Source of the DNA: Myotis daubentonii
Lineage: Eukaryota > Chordata > Mammalia > Chiroptera > Vespertilionidae
Reading direction: 5' to 3'
DNA length: 64,000 bases
Assembly: GCF_963259705.1 (NCBI RefSeq)
Contig: NC_081844.1
Span: 35,157,341-35,221,340 of the forward strand
Position numbers and translations under genes: made by a program. Numbering within the stretch: the first letter of the stretch is position 1; the number at the start of each line of letters is the position of its first letter. Under the pieces are notes generated by a model, which was given only the letters and a program-made list of their open reading frames with translations, was not told the origin of the DNA and searched no databases. This document shows, piece by piece, positions 12,119-23,490 of this stretch.

Positions 12119-12224
12119 CATCCTCACACAGGTTCAGCTTGGACAGGCTCCTGCCATCGAAGGGCTCCTCGAAGATGGAGCCGGTGTCGCTCACAGTGTT
12201 CAGGTACATGGCTTTGTTCTCCAT
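12119..12224 (-). CDS. SCARA5: SCARA5 first coding exon (start codon and N-terminal cytoplasmic segment)
   Basis: On the minus strand the exon starts with ATG in a good Kozak context (A at -3, G at +4) and encodes 35 residues: MENKAMYLNTVSDTGSIF, EEPFDGRSLSK and LNLCED, plus one base. It ends at a GATG/GTGAGT consensus donor. The sequence matches the cytoplasmic N-terminus of SCARA5, a type II membrane scavenger receptor that binds ferritin. Upstream is a long pyrimidine tract ending CTGCTGAAG, so the acceptor is probably at 12231-12232 with six bases of 5' UTR in this exon. The membrane segment, collagen-like and SRCR exons are not in the window and should lie left of base 1. Compared with the human N-terminus as I recall it, this copy appears two residues shorter near residues 13-16. 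Confidence 0.88.
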
Positions 12225-12298
12225 CCTGTCCTTCAGCAGCAGCAGGAGAGACATCAAGAGACGAGGGGAGGAAGGGGAGAGGCAGGGAGAGAGAGAGA
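12225..12298 (-). promoter_or_regulatory. SCARA5: polypyrimidine tract and probable 3' splice site of SCARA5 exon
   Basis: Read on the minus strand, about 65 nt of almost pure C/T runs into CTGCTGCTGAAG immediately before GACAGG and the start codon. The only AG after the tract close to the ATG is at 12231-12232. This arrangement implies that SCARA5 has at least one non-coding 5' exon further right. Confidence 0.55.
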
Positions 12299-12540
12299 AT
12301 AAACTGTAGGTGGAAACAGAAGCGAGTGGGTAGAACAACGTGTCCTCCCTGTGGTCTGATCATTGGGCTGCTGTCCTCATCCACAGGTGACATCTACAGG
12401 TTGCTTAGGACTCTGATCCCCCCTCCCCGGTTTCCTCAGTGCTTCGAGGGCCAAGGCCCTTTGAGCCTTTCTGATAGTGGGTATCCGTCTTCTTTCTTTC
12501 AACAGCTCTCGGTGGGGCTGGCCTCCTGAGCTGGGGCTGG

Positions 12541-12796
12541 CACCCTCCAGAGACCTCTGACTTCAGGGCGGAGAAGAGGCCATAAATGAGCAGTTGCCAA
12601 ACAACTGTCTTTCTCACAGCCAGAGGGATGGAGAGCGGATTCTGCTCTTATCTTTTTAAGTAATGAGATGCCACAGCTCCTGCATACCCATGTGTGCATG
12701 CAACACACAGGTATGCACACACACAAATGCATGCATGCACTTACACGCATACACACACACACACACACACACGCATGCACAATCAGGGTGTTCCAA
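12541..12796 (+). repeat. Local duplication, copy 1
   Basis: Shares CCAGAGACCTCTGACTT, AGTAATGAGATGCCACA and CATACCCATGTGTGCATGCA with 13961-14187 in the same order and orientation. Contains a CA run at about 12750-12770. It has an extra segment of about 55 bp absent from copy 2. Confidence 0.8.
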
Positions 12797-13733
12797 GAGC
12801 CATGCTGGGTGGGGCCTGGAGGAGCCAATTCTCCTGACTCAGATGGAGCAATTTCTGAGCCTCTGGAGCCCTGAGCATGTCAGAGAGACATGGGTTTCTA
12901 CTCTGTGTTAAAAGGAGGGAAGCTAGACACAAAGGCAGGTACGGAGACCACCAGCCAACAGAGCTAAGACCAGAACTACTCCCAACCTGGCTGGGCCGGT
13001 GGTGAGAGGAGCTGGGTTTAGTGGGGCCACGGGATGCTGAGGAGCAGGTGGCCTCCGTGGGGCCCCCCAGACACAAGGACCTGGACAACCTTGCACCCAG
13101 GAAGGGCCCTGGTCCTGCATGGCCTCCTGAGGCTGCATCATGGGGCCCTGCGGTCCTACCCGTGTTGTCCCAGGAACATACCCGGAACTGGAGAAAGTGC
13201 TCTGCTGTTGGAAGTGAACCAGGCCCGGTTACACAAGTGTGTACACCACTACCCCACTTTGTAACATACACACGTCCTGCATGTGTGACAGGACAACTGT
13301 ATGTGAGGTTTCCGGTCGTCCCAGGCGAGACCTGGTAGATCCAGGTATGTTACAGGACTCTGGTGGGAACAGGGCCTCCTTTAGTTTGCTGGATTTCCTG
13401 CGTTTTCTATGATGCATTCTTTGTATAAGAAAATCCATTTTCTCGGAGCCAAATTACAAAGTATTTATTTACATAAAATACTTGATATCCTTTTCTCACA
13501 TATATGCTCAGTGATTTTATAAATGACTCTCTAGCTGTTCATTTAGCTTGACCTTCATTCTGATGTTCTTTGACTCTATGGATATTGAATCCAAATAAAT
13601 CCACTTGTAAAAAGTGATTTCTTAGGATGATAAAGGCTCCTGGGAGGATGGATAGGTGCCAGGCCCCGCGTGGAGCAAGCTCAGTTCTGAGGCCCGAGTG
13701 CCAGCCAGGGGTCTACCACCAGGAAGGAGGTGA

Positions 13734-13747
13734 CGGGGGGGGGGGGG
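13734..13747. repeat. G homopolymer run
   Basis: About 13 consecutive G bases. Confidence 0.8.
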
Positions 13748-13960
13748 TGGAGGTAAGGGGGGGAGGCCACAGCAGGTGGCGGTGGGGGGACAGTGCCTGC
13801 TGATTGGAAGGAGCAGCCATCCAGTGAGTTCCCTTCGGAGGCAGGTGGGAAACATGGCATCAGGACCGTTTCAGTAAATAGGGATAAAGAAGGAGGAGGC
13901 TGGCCGAACGGCTCCTTCTGGGAGAGCAAACGTAAATCTGTTTCGTGACTTGACCTTTGC

Positions 13961-14187
13961 CTCCAGAGACCTCTGACTTTCAGAGGGATGGACAGTGGAT
14001 TCTGCTCTTGTCTTTTCAAGTAATGAGATGCCACATCTGCATACCCATGTGTGCATGCAACACACATGTATGCACACAGAGACTCACACACATACATGTA
14101 AGCATGCACACATGCACACACCTGCAAACAGGCACTTACACACATGCACACATGCACACACACACATGCATGCACAATCAGCGTGCT
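13961..14187 (+). repeat. Local duplication, copy 2
   Basis: Second copy, about 1.4 kb to the right of copy 1, with a longer and more irregular CA-rich section and the shared end GCATGCACAATCAG. Confidence 0.8.
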
Positions 14188-15487
14188 CGCAGTCTCTGCG
14201 GGCCTTTCTTCCGGCCTGTGGGAGAAGGGGCAGGGGGGAGCCCACATTTCCGCCATGGTCTTTTTCCCCTGCACCAAGGGTTTCCCGGAGCTCTAAGGCA
14301 GCTCCTACCCCAGCTTCTCTGGGCTGCAGTTGTGTCCAGTTTGCTAGTCTCCCGATACCCTCCATCCATCCAAGTCCTCCACCCAGTAAGGGCCTCTAGG
14401 TGGGGCCCTGAACAGCTCCGCTGCTGCTAAGCTGCGGGGACCCTCCCTAGTTTCAGAGCACTGTGTGCAGCACCCCTCCCTCTGCCTCCATGGGATCCCA
14501 GCGAGCAGCAAGCAGGAGGCCAGTGTCTTCTGCCTGTGGTAACCCTCTCCTGGCCAAAGGAATGGCGCTGCTGCCCCGGGGCCACAGAGAGCCAGAGCCG
14601 CCTGCTGGAGGGAGGCGCTGAGACAGGCTTGGGCCGGCGTAGCCCCATCTTCATTTTCACCATCCGCTCTGGTGCTCAGCTCCAGGCCAGAGCTAGGATG
14701 CACTGCTTGTTACGTGGGATGTGTCCGTAGGGCGCCCCCATCTCTGCTCCCTCTGCACCCCTCAGCTGGTGGAGCCGGAGCCTGGGGAGCTGGGTGGGGA
14801 GACGGGCTGGCCGAGCAGGAGGCCAGATGTGAGTGAGATGAGATTGCAGATGCTCAGCCAGCTCTGCCAATGTTTGTTCCTTGGGAACGGAACCTAAGCA
14901 TCTTCTTTCAAACCAACGTTCATTTTAGACCCTTCCGTCTTTGGTCTTACAGCCTTTGGGCCGAGTCTGTGCTCTCAGGCAAGGTACAGCGAACCGCCGA
15001 GTGTGCGATAATAGAGCGAAGCCCCTCACGTGTGCATACATCCCACGCACTGCAGTCCATTTGCCATCCGGGGCCTCTCTGCCCTCCCAGGAGCACTGGG
15101 AGGTGGTGTCAGTCTGTCTTTCCCATTTTAAAGATAGGCAGAGGCATAAAGAGGCAAGAACCAAGGATGTCGGAGAGGGGCGAGGCGCCACGCAGACGCT
15201 TCCCACCCAGGGCACTGGCTCAGCACCAGAGTGTTTTGTCCTGGAAGGGTGTAGCCACCCCTTTCGGCGACCACCTTTAGGGCCCAAGATGAGTCAGTTA
15301 AGGGGGGCAGGTGGGGCTCTGGGGGCAAGAAGAGGCCCTGGCAGCTGGAAGGGAGAGGACGAGGGCCATGGACACATGGGGGGTGCCCAGGTGCCCTGCG
15401 GAGGAAGCCCAAGGAGCCCGGACTTCTGTGTTTCTAGTCAGAGTGGGGCCTTGCTCCCCCACAAAGAAGACACTTTACCTCTTAGAG

Positions 15488-15797
15488 CAGTGGTTCTCAA
15501 CCTTCCTAACGCCGCGGCCCTTTAATACAGCTCCTCATGTTGTGGTGACCCCAACCATAAAATTATTTTCGTTGCTACTTCATAACTGTAATTTGGCTAC
15601 TGTTATGAATCGTAATGTAAATATCTGATATGCAGGATGTATTTTCATTGTTACAAACTGAGCATAATTAAAGCATAGTGATTCATCACAAAAACAATAT
15701 GTAGTTATATATGTGTTTTCCGATGGTCTCAGGCGACCCCTGTGAAAGGGTCGTTCGACCCCCAAAGGGGTCGCGACCCACAGGCTGAGAGCCGCTG
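15488..15797 (+). mobile_element. SPIN-type non-autonomous hAT element, longest copy
   Basis: 310 bp with CAGTGGTTCTCAACC and GGCTGAGAGCCGCTG ends. Flanks TCTTAGAG and CCTTAGAG match in seven of eight bases. It retains the middle section that copies 4779 and 33621 lack. Confidence 0.88.
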
Positions 15798-16555
15798 CCT
15801 TAGAGTGTCTTGATGGTGCATTTTAGAGCTGAGGCTCCCAGCCGTCCACAGCCCCACCCCAGGCGCTCTGCAGGCCAGCAGGCACGGGGGCCTGTCCTGG
15901 CTCCACTCCTGTTACTCGGGGCCTTGGCCCAATCAGCCGAGCTCGGGCAGCCCCAGGCCGCCCTTTCTGTGACGGGGGGAAGCACGCCTGCCAGCCACTC
16001 GGCATCGAGAGCTTCCTGTGGGACATGGGCGTGGAGGGGCTTTATGAGCAAGGGCACACGGGAGGTCGGTGGCAGGGTCCGGGAGAGCCATCAGCCCCAG
16101 CATCTTCTGGCTCAGCCGAGCAGCCAGCTAGGAGGGCCTGCCGGCTCCTGAGGCCTCCCGCCGCCCTGAAAGTGTCAGGAACAATGCTATGTGGGTGCCC
16201 TTGCAAAAGGCGATCGTGAACGCGGGCCAGAGCTAAGATCCGGCCCCGGCTCTCAGGGTCCCTCTCCGGGCCGCAGGAGGACGTGATCAATTCTTCCTGC
16301 CGAGGGGGTGGCATGAGCCTTGCTTGTTGCTGCAAAGACGTCGTGTCTGGGATCCAGCGCCTCATGCTGCAGGGCGCACAGCTTTTCTTTGGATTCCTAG
16401 CCGTAACGGGGCCCTCTCTGGAGAGTGGATCCCTAAGTGGGTTTTAAACCCTCTCCTCCTCTAACTGTACTCAGCCTCAATCACAACCCAAAGCTGGAAA
16501 GGTGTAGATGTTTTATAAATAAGCTCTCCCTTCATATATATTCCACCACCAGGCA

Positions 16556-16745
16556 CGTGTGCACAGACACAGACACACAGGCACATACACACACGCACAT
16601 ACGCACAGACACACACACATGCACAGACACACACGCACATGCACAGACGCGCACACATGCACGGATGCATGCACATGCACACACATGCACAGGTGCACAC
16701 ACGCGCGCACATGCACAGACACACGTGCACACACTCTGCACATGT
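16556..16745. repeat. CA/CG-rich alternating repeat
   Basis: About 190 bp of irregular ACACGCAC, GCACAGACACAC and GCACATGCAC units, almost entirely alternating purine-pyrimidine. Confidence 0.85.
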
Positions 16746-17879
16746 AGGGAGACTGTCACCCATACCCTCTGCTCCCTGAATAGGCTCTGGAGAGGTGTCC
16801 CGCGCCTGGAATAGTTGTCCCTAAGGCAATAGCTTCCTCTAGCACCCAAATGCAGACTCACAGTCGCCAGTGCAGACAGCTGGACGAGGGCCCCGTGGAT
16901 CTCCTCAGGCTGCCACTGAGGCCTTCCCACCTGGGGCTGGCCCCTCCATGCTCCACAGCCTGAGGATCCCGGAACACCGTGTCCTCCCGCTGCCAGGTAC
17001 TGGGACAAAGTTAGGGTCAAAGTGATAAAGACTCACCTTAGGGCCTCCACGGAGGCTGCAGAGGCTGTCCCCTCAGTTCCCGGCACCCATGGTGTCTGGA
17101 GAGGTGGCTGCTCCCGCCGCACTGAGACCTAGGCAGCCCCTGGGAGCCTGTCTCCACAGCCAGCCAAATCCAGAACAAATCATAGAAAGAGGCTGTAGGG
17201 GTGCCCAGTGACTCGTCTTGGGGGTCACTTCTCCAGGAGGATCAACTCAGGAGGCAAGGCTCAGCTTTGTGCCCGAGTGGGGGCCTGGGGCTGGGCAGCC
17301 CGGTCTTGGTGCCCCGCCTCGTTCAGCCAGGGCAGCGCTCTGGAGATGTCCTGTGGAGGCACCAGCAGCTCTGCTAGGTACTGACTGAGATGTGAACTGC
17401 AGCTGCTCTGGCGGCCAGTCTTTAAATGCGAAGTTTTTTGGAGCAATTGTGGAGGCCCACCTTGGGGTCTGGAACACGTCCCCCCTCTGGTGGCCACTTT
17501 TGGCATTACAGCCCACTCAGGGATGGCTGCTAGGCCCAGAGCCGAGTCAGCCTTGGTCTTCCTGTGCGTATTCGAAAGGCCCCGCTCAAAGTACTTTTCG
17601 GAAACCGTCTAGGGAAATGGCAGGTAGACCCGGCTTACAATCCATGCAAGGAAACCAGCCTTGTAAACTTATCTGTGGGACAAAATTGGCATTGTTTAAC
17701 GCATCCCCCAAACTTAGCTTAAAATTACTTCATGTTTTTCCTAAAGCCACATCCACCCCAAAGGACACAGATTGGCCACAGTGGGGACATTCCTAAGAGC
17801 ACCCCATGATTCACAAAGTCAATCTCAACATAACTCAGCAATGAAGCCGGCATTTATGGAGAACTGACATAGCACAGGG

Positions 17880-17911
17880 GCGAGGGGGGCGGGGCGGGGC
17901 GGGGGGAGGTG
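17880..17911. repeat. GGGGC-rich tract with Sp1-like sites
   Basis: Several consecutive GGGGCGG units in otherwise ordinary sequence; it may be a promoter element or just a simple repeat. Confidence 0.5.
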
Positions 17912-18430
17912 TTACGGGCGTGAGTAAGATGAGCTCCCTGTCCTCAAGGATGAGAGGTGGGCTCAGGAAGAAATAACTACAACCCTAAGCAGGATTGATT
18001 ACATTTAGAAAAGGAGATCTAACCAGAATGTTAAGAGAGCAATAGCATTTCGATTGGGGTGGAGATGGGGGAAGGCATTAGGGAAATTCTAAAAATAGTC
18101 TGAGCTATGGCAGTACAGTCCATTTATGTGGACAGCCCCCCTCCCCACCCCCACCCCCCGCACCCCACTCCCCCAGGACAGAGCTCTGGAGGTGGCATTT
18201 ATGAACAGGCTCCCGTTCATTGGTTAAAACTTCAGCCTCAGTACTTGAGGGTCAGATCTCCTGCATGAGAACAGTTTGCCAAGGCTCAGCTCTCTTCACA
18301 GTACAGCTGCCAAGCCACAGCTGGGTCAGAAATGTCCTCATCACTTTCAGTGACTACGCCTCCTGACCGTCCTGGAGGCAGCTCCAGTATGAGGCCTATA
18401 TCACAGGGGGAAAAAGCAGTCATGATATAA

Positions 18431-18527
18431 TCATGATAATAATAATAACAGTAATAGTAATAATAGAAGGAGGAGGAAAAAGAATAAGAAAAAGGAGAGA
18501 AAGGAAAAGAGGAAGAGAGGAGAAAAC
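18431..18527. repeat. AAT and GGA purine-rich simple repeat
   Basis: AATAATAAT followed by GGAGGAGG and AGAAAAAGGAGAGAAAGG-type purine sequence. Confidence 0.75.
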
Positions 18528-18555
18528 ACTTTATAGTCTATGCCATGGACTAGGC

Positions 18556-18767
18556 CAGGGGTCGGCAAACTGCGGCTCTTTGGCCCCTTGAGTGTGGCTC
18601 TTCCACAAAATACCACGTGCGGGTGCGCATGTACAGTGCGATCGAAACTTCGTGGCCCATGCACGGAAGTCAGTATTTTGTGGAAGAGCCGGTATTTTGT
18701 GGAGGAGCCACACTCAAGGGGCCAAAGAGCCGCATGTGGCTCGCGAGCTGCAGTTTGCTGACCAGTG
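18556..18767 (+). mobile_element. hAT miniature element (GGTCGGCAAACTGCGG ends)
   Basis: Inverted ends CAGGGGTCGGCAAACTGC and GCAGTTTGCTGACCAGTG. Flanks GACTAGGC and TGCTAGGC match in six of eight. The arms containing AGTGTGGCTCTTCCAC are also inverted, so the element can fold on itself. Confidence 0.82.
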
Positions 18768-18779
18768 TGCTAGGCAATT

Positions 18780-18905
18780 CCAAGCGCTTTTCTCACATTA
18801 ACTCATTGAAGCTTGACAACAAGCCTATGAGGTAGGTGCTACTATTATTCCAAGTTTACGAAGACGAGGGAACTGAGTAACTTGCCCAAGGCCAGGCAGC
18901 CTGAA
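18780..18905 (-). mobile_element. MIR SINE fragment
   Basis: CCTATGAGGTAGGTGCTACT and GTAACTTGCCCAAGGCCA match antisense MIR. Confidence 0.7.
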
Positions 18906-19204
18906 GTGTACAGTTCAGTAGTGCTAAGGAGCTTCATGTTGTTGTGCAAACACCACCTCCATCCATCTCCAGAATTCTGTTCATCTTGCAAATCTGGAAC
19001 TCTCTACCCATTAAACAACTGCCTATTCCCCCCGTGTCCCAGCCCCTAGAAACCACATCCTACGTTCTGTCTGAATCAATTGGACTAGTTAGATGCCTTG
19101 CTATGTTTTTATTTATGGCATGCTCTACAAAAAAAAATTCTTTATAATCTTTAGTGTTTTTGTTAGTTTTTAACCTATTTCATATCCAATTCAAATATTT
19201 CAAG

Positions 19205-19690
19205 AACATTTTTTAAAATTTTTATTTATTTTAATTGTCTAAAGTTTTACATATGTCTCTTTTTTTCCCAATTGGACCCCCCCCCCCCCCCCCAGGCATT
19301 CCCATCCCAGGCAAGCCCCTACTGCCCCAGTGTCTGTGTCCATTGGTTATGCTAATATGCATGCATACAAGTCCTTTGGTTGCTCTCTAACCCTCCCCCC
19401 CCCACCTCCCCTGCCATTTGTATCTGGATCTATTTTTGTTCATCAAATTATGTTGATCATTATATCCCACATATGAGGGAGATCATGTGATATTTATCTT
19501 TCTCTGACTGGCTTATTTCGCTTAGCATAATGCTCTCCAGTTCCATCCATGCTGTTGCAAATGGTAAAAGTTCCTTCTTTTTGACAGCAGCGTAGTATTC
19601 CATTGTGTAGATATACCACCGTTTTTAATCCACTCATCTGCTGATGGGCACTTAGGCTGTTTCCAAATCTTAGCTATGGTAAGAACATTT
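19205..19690 (-). mobile_element. L1 3'-end fragment
   Basis: Antisense L1 sequence, recognisable by CCAGTTCCATCCATGCTG, GTAGTATTCCATTGTGTAG and ATCCACTCATCTGCTGATGG. A 17-base C run lies at 19277-19293. Confidence 0.75.
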
Positions 19691-20019
19691 CTTATGCAGT
19701 GTTCACAGACTAGTGTTTATCTTTTTCTGTTGTTGGAATATCCTGCTGAAAAGTGTGTAATCTCCCAAAATCTTGAATTTGGATTTACTGTTTTAAAATG
19801 TAATTATTGTTTAATTATACCATGAATCTCATCAATTTGGGTCTTGTTCAGGAGATAGTTTTGGTAAAAATTATTGTACACACAAAATGATATAGGAATT
19901 TAACTTTTGTGGTTTTTATAAAATTTTGTTTGATCAATAGTATAAATGTTTTCTGATTTGTCATCTTATTGTTTATCTCAAAGCACTCATCTGATTTATT
20001 TTTGTTGCTGTTGCTAATA

Positions 20020-20488
20020 CTCACCTGAGGATATTTTTTCCACTGATTTTTTTAGAGAGAGTGGGAGGGAGGGAAGGAAGGAGGGGAAGAGAGAGAGAGA
20101 GAAACATTGAAGTGAGAGAGACACATTGATTGGCTGCCTCCTGCATGTACCCCAACCAGGGCTAGGGATCAAACCAGCAACCCAGCTAGGTGCTCTTGAC
20201 CAGGAATAAAACCCACAATCCTTTGGTGTGAGGGCCAACACTCTAACCCAGCCGTGGGCAAACTACGGCCCGCGGGCTGGATCCGGCCCGTTTGAAATGA
20301 ATAAAACTAAAAAAAAAAGACCGTACCCTTTTATGTAATGATGTTTACTTTGAATTTATATTAGTTCACACAAACACTCCATCCATGCTTTTGTTCCAGC
20401 CCTCTGGTCAAGTTTAAGAACCCACTGTGGCCCTCGAGTCAAAAAGTTTGCCCACCCCTGCTCTAACCACTGAGCACACTGGCCAGGG
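20020..20488 (-). mobile_element. VES-like SINE split by a hAT insertion
   Basis: Minus-strand older SINE; its two parts (20020-20248 and 20461-20488) are separated by the hAT element at 20249-20460. The repeated CTCTAACC on both sides belongs to the hAT target-site duplication. Confidence 0.8.
20249..20460 (+). mobile_element. hAT miniature element nested in a SINE
   Basis: Ends CAGCCGTGGGCAAACTAC and AGTTTGCCCACCCCTG, perfect CTCTAACC duplications (20241-20248 and 20461-20468). It interrupts the minus-strand SINE and is about 97-98% identical to 55132-55348 by direct comparison. Confidence 0.92.
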
Positions 20489-20824
20489 TGGCAACCATCT
20501 GATCTTACTGAAATCCATCAACCACCTCCAGCCACTAGCCGCACTATCCTCTGCCAATAGGAGCTACATCTGAGGGAGGGTGGATGGGTCCAGGGAAAGG
20601 AGTTCCTCCGAATTGGAAAGCAGCCCAGGCATCTAGGATGATTTATGCCTGATCAGCTTTAAGTCATTCCTAGTGGTTTTCATTTCCTCCTCCATAAGTT
20701 TCTGTATCTTTTCCCCAAAATAATTAGGCGTGCTTTGTTCATTAGGAAAAGTACAATAACATCTTCAAAAGATGATTCAGAAGTAGTTAGGGACAAAGCC
20801 TCAGATTTATCGTATCAAATCCTG

Positions 20825-20975
20825 GACTTGAATCTAATGATTCTTAGTTATGTATCCTTGGGCAAATGACTACACGTCTTGGTCTCAGTATTCTCATTGG
20901 ACGTAAATATAATAACTGATATTCCAGGGCAGTTGTGAGAATTGAGTGGGATAAGGCAGTGACTGTGAGCCCACT
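20825..20975 (+). mobile_element. MIR SINE fragment
   Basis: CCTTGGGCAAATGACTACAC and GTTGTGAGAATTGAGTGGG match the MIR core. Confidence 0.65.
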
Positions 20976-21304
20976 AGTTCCAGGAGATGTTCTTGGACTT
21001 TCTTGAAAAAGGGTTTTCTGGTCAAAACAAAAGGTGTTCCTTAGCTGCAGGACTTATCAGAGCCTTTAAGATGCTACTGAGCTCTGTGAGTCTCCAAGAG
21101 AGGGATGAGTAGTAAGGCTTCTTCATTCTAAATTGAGCAGAGAGCAGGGCTAGTATTCCGCAGGACACACTGACGGAAATGATAAGCTAAGGTAGTAAAC
21201 AGACTTGTTTATAATTTAAACAAAAACAAAAACAAACTTTAGAAAACTGGAAGGCCGATTCCTGAGAGCCAAATAGTGAAAGATGTCTCATGCTATTGGA
21301 GTGT

Positions 21305-21602
21305 GGTGGTTGTGGCAGAATGCACGGGAGAACAATCAGCCGACATTCTGAGGGAGGAAAATTTAACCTTTATTTCTCAGATCTGCTAGTCCAGGGGAAT
21401 TCCGGACCCAAAGCCTGAGCTGAACTCGTCGGGAGGCTCTGACCTATATATCTCCTCCTGTGGCGGCCCCTGAGGGTCTCCGCAGCTCCGCCCAAGTCAG
21501 CTGTGGCGGGGCCCTGGGGTTAGGCTCTGCAGCTCCACCCAAGTCAGTCAGAGTGGAGAAGTAAGACTACAGTTTTAACCAGATACTGAACTAGGTTACA
21601 GC
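21305..21602 (-). mobile_element. ERV-like LTR (probable solo LTR)
   Basis: On the minus strand a TATA-like ATATATAG (21445-21452) is followed about 75 nt later by AATAAA (21369-21374) and then a pyrimidine-rich U5-like end, the usual R/U5 layout of an LTR. A possible TGTAACC start lies at 21600. Target duplication was not resolved because the upstream flank is a C/G-run. Confidence 0.5.
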
Positions 21603-21632
21603 CCGCCCCCCCCCGCCCCCCCCCGCCCCCCA
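21602..21632. repeat. C-run tract (three CG-separated C runs)
   Basis: Three long C runs separated by single G bases; its reverse strand could form a G-quadruplex. Confidence 0.75.
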
Positions 21633-22264
21633 GTTTTCCTTTTCATGGCGAGGAGCCATTCATTCTGAGATGAAAATAAAGCAATCCCACCTGTCACCTT
21701 CCTGAGGGAGGGACCCTGTCCCAGGTGTCATTGTCTCCCCATCCTGCAGCATAGCCCCATGAAAGTCAGGTGGATACCTAGAGTATGGCCTTCACCTCCT
21801 TGCTCAAGGTCATTGGTTGCTCACTGCCATGGGATCACCCTCTCTGTCCTGCTTTCTTTCACCTTGACCCCCACCCTCCCTTCTGTCGGTGCTTAGGCAA
21901 GTTTCTTCTTACTGCTCTACACCCACACCTATCCACTGAGACTTTGCCCACTGCCCACCCTCCACCCCTACCTTCCCAGGCTTCCCAACACAGTTCACGC
22001 TTCAGGACCAGCCCAGCCCTGTCCCTCCCTGAAGCATTCTCCACTGACTGAGCCACCTCTACTTCCGATGGCTCAGGGGCTGTCCACCTGCTCAGGTGCC
22101 TGAACAAGAGCTTTAGGTTGCTCTGAGCTCGCTGAGGTCAAGGTTCATGTGTTACATTCTTCTGTCCCTCCCCGCTCCACCCCCGAGCAGCTAGCCAGTG
22201 ACAGGCCCAAAGCAAGTGGTACATCAACATTTACTGATTGTTGACCTGGGCAGTAGGCTTCAGA

Positions 22265-22500
22265 GACGCCTGGTGGAGAGAAGACTGGATTCCAAGCCAG
22301 GACACCCAGCCTTGCCTCCCAGCTCCACCCTCCCAAGCGTTGTGGGTATGAGCAAGTCACCGGACCTCTTTGCATCTTCACTTCCTCTTCTATATAACTG
22401 GGTTCCTACCTCTTGGCCTTCCCATCTTAAGGGTTATTACAAGGGAAAGGAATGTTGAAAACTCCAAGCACTTTGCAAGTGCGAGCCATTGGTATTATTT
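22265..22500 (+). mobile_element. MIR SINE
   Basis: GGATTCCAAGCCAGGACACC, GAGCAAGTCACCGGACCTC and AGCACTTTGCAAGTGCGAGC follow MIR order. Confidence 0.65.
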
Positions 22501-23269
22501 GTCAGAGCTGACAGTCCCTGACAGATGGAGTATTAATCACAACGTGGTTCCTTCTCTACTGTCCAGCTGTTGACAGCTGGCACTGAGTCCGACACAGTGG
22601 GATCAGGAGCCTCCGCCTTGTGGAGTTCTCTGCTCTTCATCCATCATGGAATCTACCCAACCATCTGCTTCATCTCCATGTGCTCAACTCATTTTCATTC
22701 ATTCCCAGAAGGCATGGGAATGATGGATTACATGAGACAGCCCAGGTTGTCTGACACTGGTACAGGGTTGTAGGCAGTAAAGGTGATGATCCCCCTCCCC
22801 ACCCTGTGCACAGGCCAGAGACCCAAAAGCAGGGCTTGCCCGCACCTTCTCCTATTGTCAAACTCAATGGCCCAGGGTACCCGAAGTGGGTCACCTGGTG
22901 AGGGGCTCCAAGGGGACTGCTCTTGGAGCTGAGATGATATAAATTTTGTTTGGGAGTTGGATGATGAAGTAATTTTAGTGTGAGGAATTTGTAACTGGTA
23001 GCCAAGCATGTTCATTCAAGTGAATCATAAGAAACTTCTCTAAACAGGCTGGGAATTTGAGCCAAAACTCAGAAGAGGAGATTTCATGGGATAAATGTAA
23101 AACACACAGCAATGTTGGGAAAACTCATTTGCCCACATACAAGATATAGGATACTAGGATTTTCAGGGGCACATGAAAAAAAAAAAACACCTAAAATTTT
23201 AGATGACTTTGAGGTTGATGTAAGTCAGCAGGAGTTGGGAGAAATGGCTACTTCAAAACGTAGGCTACA

Positions 23270-23490
23270 TTGCCTGGCTGGCGTAGCTCAGTGGTTGAGC
23301 ATTGATCTATGAGCCAGGAGGTCACGGTTCAATTCCTGATCAGGGTAGATGCCTGGGCTTCGGACTCAATCCCCAGTGTGGGGCATGTAGGAGGCAGCCA
23401 ATCAATGGTTCTCTCTCATCATTGATGTTTCTATCTCTCTCTCCCTCTCCCTTCCTTTCTGAAATCAATAAAAACATTTTTTTTAAAAGA
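23270..23490 (+). mobile_element. VES-type SINE
   Basis: Plus-strand copy with intact tRNA-like head, CATCATTGATGTTTC and a pyrimidine-rich end before AATAAAAAC and an A-rich tail. Confidence 0.85.

Noticed and set aside
13681..14430. Histidine/threonine/cysteine-rich frames
   Set aside because: Direct translations of CA-rich microsatellites; the same pattern recurs at 12663 and 16437.
15128..15525. Overlapping frames up to 194 codons
   Set aside because: Run into the SPIN element at 15488 and show no protein-like conservation signal.
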